Source: an uncultured bacterium (GTDB lineage: Bacteria > Hydrogenedentota > Hydrogenedentia > Hydrogenedentales > Hydrogenedentaceae). Taken from it: a stretch of 48,025 bases of DNA. Below, in pieces: positions 45,226-48,025 of the stretch. Every line of letters starts with the position of its first letter. Position 1 is the first letter of the stretch. The notes beneath the pieces were generated by a model, which ran no database searches, had not been told where the DNA came from, and was given only the letters and a program-made list of their open reading frames with translations. The stretch is from contig CALLRP010000023.1 in assembly GCA_938014335.1 (NCBI GenBank), forward strand, positions 1 through 48,025, given 5' to 3'. The translations under genes were made by a program, and so were the position numbers.

Positions 45226-46518
45226 ATGTACATAGTTCCCGAGAAATTAGGAGAGAGTAACGTCGTATCACCGTTGTTTGTACAAACAAACACCCGTATT
45301 GTTGGGACCTCATTTATTCCTGACGATGCTTTTATACCATTGGAAATTGAGCATTATGCTAATTTTCCTGGAGAGGTTAAACAGAAATATTTTGAGAAAG
45401 CCGGTCCACGAGAAAAGATATATTTCAACTCTGAAAATACAGTTGTTGGAATCGTAACCTGTGGAGGAATTTGTCCAGGGTTAAATAATGTTATCCGTTC
45501 ATTAGTGGTAGAACTTTGGTTTCATTATGGTGTGCGGAATATACTCGGTTTTAGATACGGATATGAAGGATTAAACCCGGAGAAAAATTTGCCACCTATT
45601 CAACTTGAACCCGAAGGGGTAGATGAGATACACGACGAAGGAGGAACAATATTGGGCACATCGCGGGGGCCTCAGGACCCTGAAAAGATGATAGCCTGTT
45701 TGCGTTCGACAGGGGTAAATCTTTTATTTTGTATCGGAGGTGATGGAACTCATCGAGGGGCATATCAGTTATTTCAAACGGTGCAGAACAAAAAATATCC
45801 TATTGCAATAATAGGCATCCCTAAAACAATAGATAATGATATTCTTTTTACATCACGAACTTTTGGTTTTAATACAGCTATCGAAGAAGCAAGAAAGGTA
45901 CTTATCTGTGCTCATACAGAGGCAAAATCTGTTCGATACGGAATAGGCCTGGTAAAACTGATGGGCAGGGACTCAGGTTTTGTTACGGCGGATGCAGTGC
46001 TTGCCAGTCAGCTGGTTAATTATGCCATAATTCCCGAAGTGCCTGTGGATTTGTATGGGGAGAAAGGATTTTTGGCATGGTTGGAACAGCGTATCCTCAC
46101 AAGAGAACATGCCCTTATCGCAATTGCAGAAGGTGCAGGAAAGGAATGGATAAAAGAAAATAAAACCCAAAGAGACGCTTCAGGAAATATTCTTCACCCA
46201 GATATAGGAATATATTTAAAAGATAAGATGGTCGAGTATTTTCATGATAAACAAATTCCCATTCAAATGAAATACTTTGACCCGAGTTATCTCATTCGTA
46301 GTGTTCCGGCCAATGCGGAAGATTCTGCGTTCTGCGATGCTCTGGCACGGAATGCAGTACATGCAGGGATGACAGGTCGAACAGGAATTACCATCGGATA
46401 TATACATAATCAATTTGTTCACATTCCCATTGAGATGGTAATAACAGGTCGCAAAAAAGTAGACCCCAATGGGCACCTATGGCTATCTGTGGTTGCCAGC
46501 ACCGGCCAACCTTTGTAG
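45226..46518 (+). CDS. 6-phosphofructokinase, plant-type (group X), probably ATP-dependent
   Basis: The enzyme phosphorylates fructose 6-phosphate in glycolysis. I place the start at the ATG at 45226 (430 residues), after GAGG 9 bases upstream; an in-frame ATG at 45160 lacks a ribosome site. Motifs are C-G-G-I-C-P-G-L-N-N-V-I (79-90), I-G-G-D-G-T-H-R-G-A (170-179), G-I-P-K-T-I-D-N-D-I (197-206), F-G-F-N-T-A and L-M-G-R-D-S-G-F. Gly174 stands where PPi-dependent enzymes have Asp, so ATP use is expected, while Lys200 replaces the Gly of E. coli PfkA. This Gly/Lys pair and the N-terminal extension match the plant and trypanosome ATP enzymes. The divergent neighbour is a surface protein; no glycolytic operon is seen. 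Confidence 0.92.
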   Translation: MYIVPEKLGESNVVSPLFVQTNTRIVGTSFIPDDAFIPLEIEHYANFPGEVKQKYFEKAGPREKIYFNSENTVVGIVTCGGICPGLNNVIRSLVVELWFHYGVRNILGFRYGYEGLNPEKNLPPIQLEPEGVDEIHDEGGTILGTSRGPQDPEKMIACLRSTGVNLLFCIGGDGTHRGAYQLFQTVQNKKYPIAIIGIPKTIDNDILFTSRTFGFNTAIEEARKVLICAHTEAKSVRYGIGLVKLMGRDSGFVTADAVLASQLVNYAIIPEVPVDLYGEKGFLAWLEQRILTREHALIAIAEGAGKEWIKENKTQRDASGNILHPDIGIYLKDKMVEYFHDKQIPIQMKYFDPSYLIRSVPANAEDSAFCDALARNAVHAGMTGRTGITIGYIHNQFVHIPIEMVITGRKKVDPNGHLWLSVVASTGQPL

Positions 46519-46611
46519 AAAAGCAATTGTAATTTTTTGGTAATTAATAAGGTTTATTTTAGAAATATTCTTACTATTTATATGGTTTCTTGATTAGAAC
46601 AGGAGAAATTT

Positions 46612-47004
46612 ATGAATGAATATTATCAGCAGTTGGTGAAGCCGTCGTGGGCTCCGCCCGCGTGGGTATTTGGTCCTGCGTGGACGATTCTATATACAAT
46701 TATATTTATAACTTACGGTATAATTTTATATTTGGTATTAACTAAAAAAATTCCTGCTTATGTAATTGTTCCTTTTGTATTGAATCTTATTTTTAATTTT
46801 GCTTTTACACCTATTCAATTTGGGTTGAGAAATAATTTTCTTGCCAGCGTGGATGTGTTTCTCGTGTTGATAACTATAGTTGCAACGATAATTCTTATAT
46901 TCCCCTATAACAAGTTAATAGCCTTTTTACAATTGCCGTATTTAATCTGGGTAAGTTTCGCGACGGTTCTGCAAATTACAATTACATATCTTAATTGGAA
47001 GTGA
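46612..47004 (+). CDS. TspO/MBR-family protein, N-terminally short
   Basis: The 130-residue membrane protein has the family hallmark K-P-S-W-A-P-P-A-W-V-F-G-P-A-W-T (residues about 9-24), P-I-Q-F-G-L-R and P-Y-L-I-W-V-S-F-A-T. TspO proteins bind tetrapyrroles and sterol-like ligands, and roles in porphyrin handling and stress have been proposed. Usual members have five helices in about 150-170 residues. Here the first helix is missing: the chain begins directly in the loop before helix 2, leaving four. An in-frame TGA about 24 bases upstream and an AGGAG site before the ATG show that the short form is the real product and not a wrong start. Confidence 0.88.
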   Translation: MNEYYQQLVKPSWAPPAWVFGPAWTILYTIIFITYGIILYLVLTKKIPAYVIVPFVLNLIFNFAFTPIQFGLRNNFLASVDVFLVLITIVATIILIFPYNKLIAFLQLPYLIWVSFATVLQITITYLNWK

Positions 47005-47047
47005 TTGGAATCTTCTGTAGTTTAAAACTTTATTTTACTTGTTGGAA

Positions 47048-48016
47048 TTACTGAGGATATTGTGAGGCCATTACCGATAGGATAAGGCCGGTGATAGTGG
47101 CAATACGAGGAACCATAGGAGGCTCGGAGGGATACCTCATAAACTGGACATGTCCATCCATAAATAGCACATTTGACCCTCCAGGGATATGACTGAATTC
47201 CTGAACAAATGTGCTGAAATTATCTAACATGATGAATATAGAACTTTGGGCTTTGGCACTTGCGGAAGGATTATTAATGTCAGTTATAAGAAACCTTTCA
47301 ATACCTTCCCGCAATCGGTATACAGTCGTTCCACCAGCGTTTCCAAACCCCGGACTTACTGTTCCATCTTCATCGGGCTTGCCACTTTCATATGTCTGGT
47401 TCGAAAGGAGGAACCATTGAACTAATTTATCAAGCCAGTGTTCGAACATTTGTCGGGGTACTTTTGTGCCTGGAGGGATTGAAAAGCCTAATGGACCTGC
47501 AAACACTGATATATCCGGGTCGGTGGGGTCTTCATCAAATTTATCATATACCCAACCGAAGTAGGAGTAGCTATGAGCTGCCTGACAGAAGGGCCAATAA
47601 ACTACAACCCATGAGGCATCGGGATACTTTGCTAATATATTTTCTCCTGTGGGGTCATCAAAAAGACATTCTCCATGGAAAAATATTTTATTATCCGGGT
47701 CTGAGGGACAAACAAGGATTTTTGCATCGTTCATGTATTCTGGATAGATAGACATGATGTCGGGTGCCAGAGCAAATTGTGAGCGTATATTTGTTCCTGG
47801 GTAATCCCGCATTTGTATTCGTGGAAATTTACCTCCCGGTGCTTCATTAGCGTACATTTTGAATACGAGTCCCATTTGTTTCAGGTTATTCTGGCAAGAG
47901 GAACGGCGGGCTGCTTCACGCGCACGAGCTAATGCAGGTAAGAGGATAGCGGCGAGAATACCAATAATAGCAATAACCACTAACAATTCAATAAGAGTAA
48001 ACCCTTTGTTTCTCAT
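47048..48016 (-). CDS. Prepilin-type N-terminal domain protein with H-x-DG C-terminal box (DUF1559-like)
   Basis: The 322-residue protein begins M-R-N-K-G followed by [14 protein letters not shown], a type IV prepilin/pseudopilin leader. The leader is cut after Gly5 by prepilin peptidase and the new N-terminal Phe methylated; the hydrophobic helix then packs in a pilus-like fibre or anchors the protein. The globular part has N-N-L-K-Q-M-G near 42-48, Cys pairs in the middle, and a C-terminal [15 protein letters not shown], the H...DG box of the large families abundant in Planctomycetes, Lentisphaerae and Hydrogenedentota. Their function is unknown. Only 9 bases lie upstream of the start inside the window, so its promoter and ribosome site cannot be judged. 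Confidence 0.93.
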   Translation of the reverse strand: MRNKGFTLIELLVVIAIIGILAAILLPALARAREAARRSSCQNNLKQMGLVFKMYANEAPGGKFPRIQMRDYPGTNIRSQFALAPDIMSIYPEYMNDAKILVCPSDPDNKIFFHGECLFDDPTGENILAKYPDASWVVVYWPFCQAAHSYSYFGWVYDKFDEDPTDPDISVFAGPLGFSIPPGTKVPRQMFEHWLDKLVQWFLLSNQTYESGKPDEDGTVSPGFGNAGGTTVYRLREGIERFLITDINNPSASAKAQSSIFIMLDNFSTFVQEFSHIPGGSNVLFMDGHVQFMRYPSEPPMVPRIATITGLILSVMASQYPQ

Positions 48017-48025
48017 AGTTTTTTC

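Overview
The window is AT-rich bacterial chromosomal DNA, with most genes packed in short operons. Three things suggest an uncultivated, diderm-like lineage near Candidatus Hydrogenedentota: (i) a very long exported protein ending in an E-G / T-P-E-G repeat linker, (ii) a DUF1559-like prepilin-type protein with a C-terminal His...Asp-Gly box, and (iii) several large secreted proteins built from beta-helix, GLUG, PASTA, Big/SbsA and Ig-like modules. This assignment is inferred from protein style; no rRNA or other phylogenetic marker is present to prove it.

Layout. 1-4057 (-) is the 5' part of a giant GLUG/PASTA surface protein whose C-terminus lies outside the window. 4479-7480 (+) is a small operon: a Gfo/Idh/MocA oxidoreductase, 3-dehydroquinate synthase (aroB) and a TPR protein. 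It converges on a membrane-anchored PP2C phosphatase (7502-8431, -). 8683-12101 (+) encodes a FecR/DUF6600-like exported protein and an aromatic/Gly-repeat lipoprotein. 12110-18154 (-) is gltB-gltD, the glutamate synthase operon. 18797-22292 (-) holds acs (acetyl-CoA synthetase) and an OFA-type MFS transporter, separated by a hairpin. trpS (22613, +) stands alone.

23833-32389 (+) is a run of envelope genes: an alkaline-phosphatase/sulfatase-superfamily enzyme, a polytopic membrane protein that looks like a GT-C glycosyltransferase, an unknown secreted protein, a VanZ-like protein, a class A penicillin-binding protein and another unknown secreted protein. A GPH-type MFS transporter and a UbiE/MenG methyltransferase follow on the minus strand (32424-34584).

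34732-40262 (+) is the best-understood regulatory unit. A strong sigma70-like promoter drives a leader that matches the ZTP (pfl) riboswitch consensus. Behind it lie gcvT, gcvH, gcvPA, gcvPB and folD, a complete set for feeding glycine-derived one-carbon units into tetrahydrofolate except for dihydrolipoamide dehydrogenase. The physiological reading is that ZMP/ZTP, which accumulates when 10-formyl-THF runs short, turns up one-carbon supply.

The rest is a 0.6-kb non-coding stretch with a complex inverted repeat, a 1353-residue beta-helix/Big/Ig surface protein (40898-44959, -), a plant-type ATP-phosphofructokinase (45226-46518, +), an N-terminally short TspO (46612-47004, +) and the prepilin-like protein (47048-48016, -). 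No tRNA, rRNA, CRISPR array, phage or insertion sequence was recognised.
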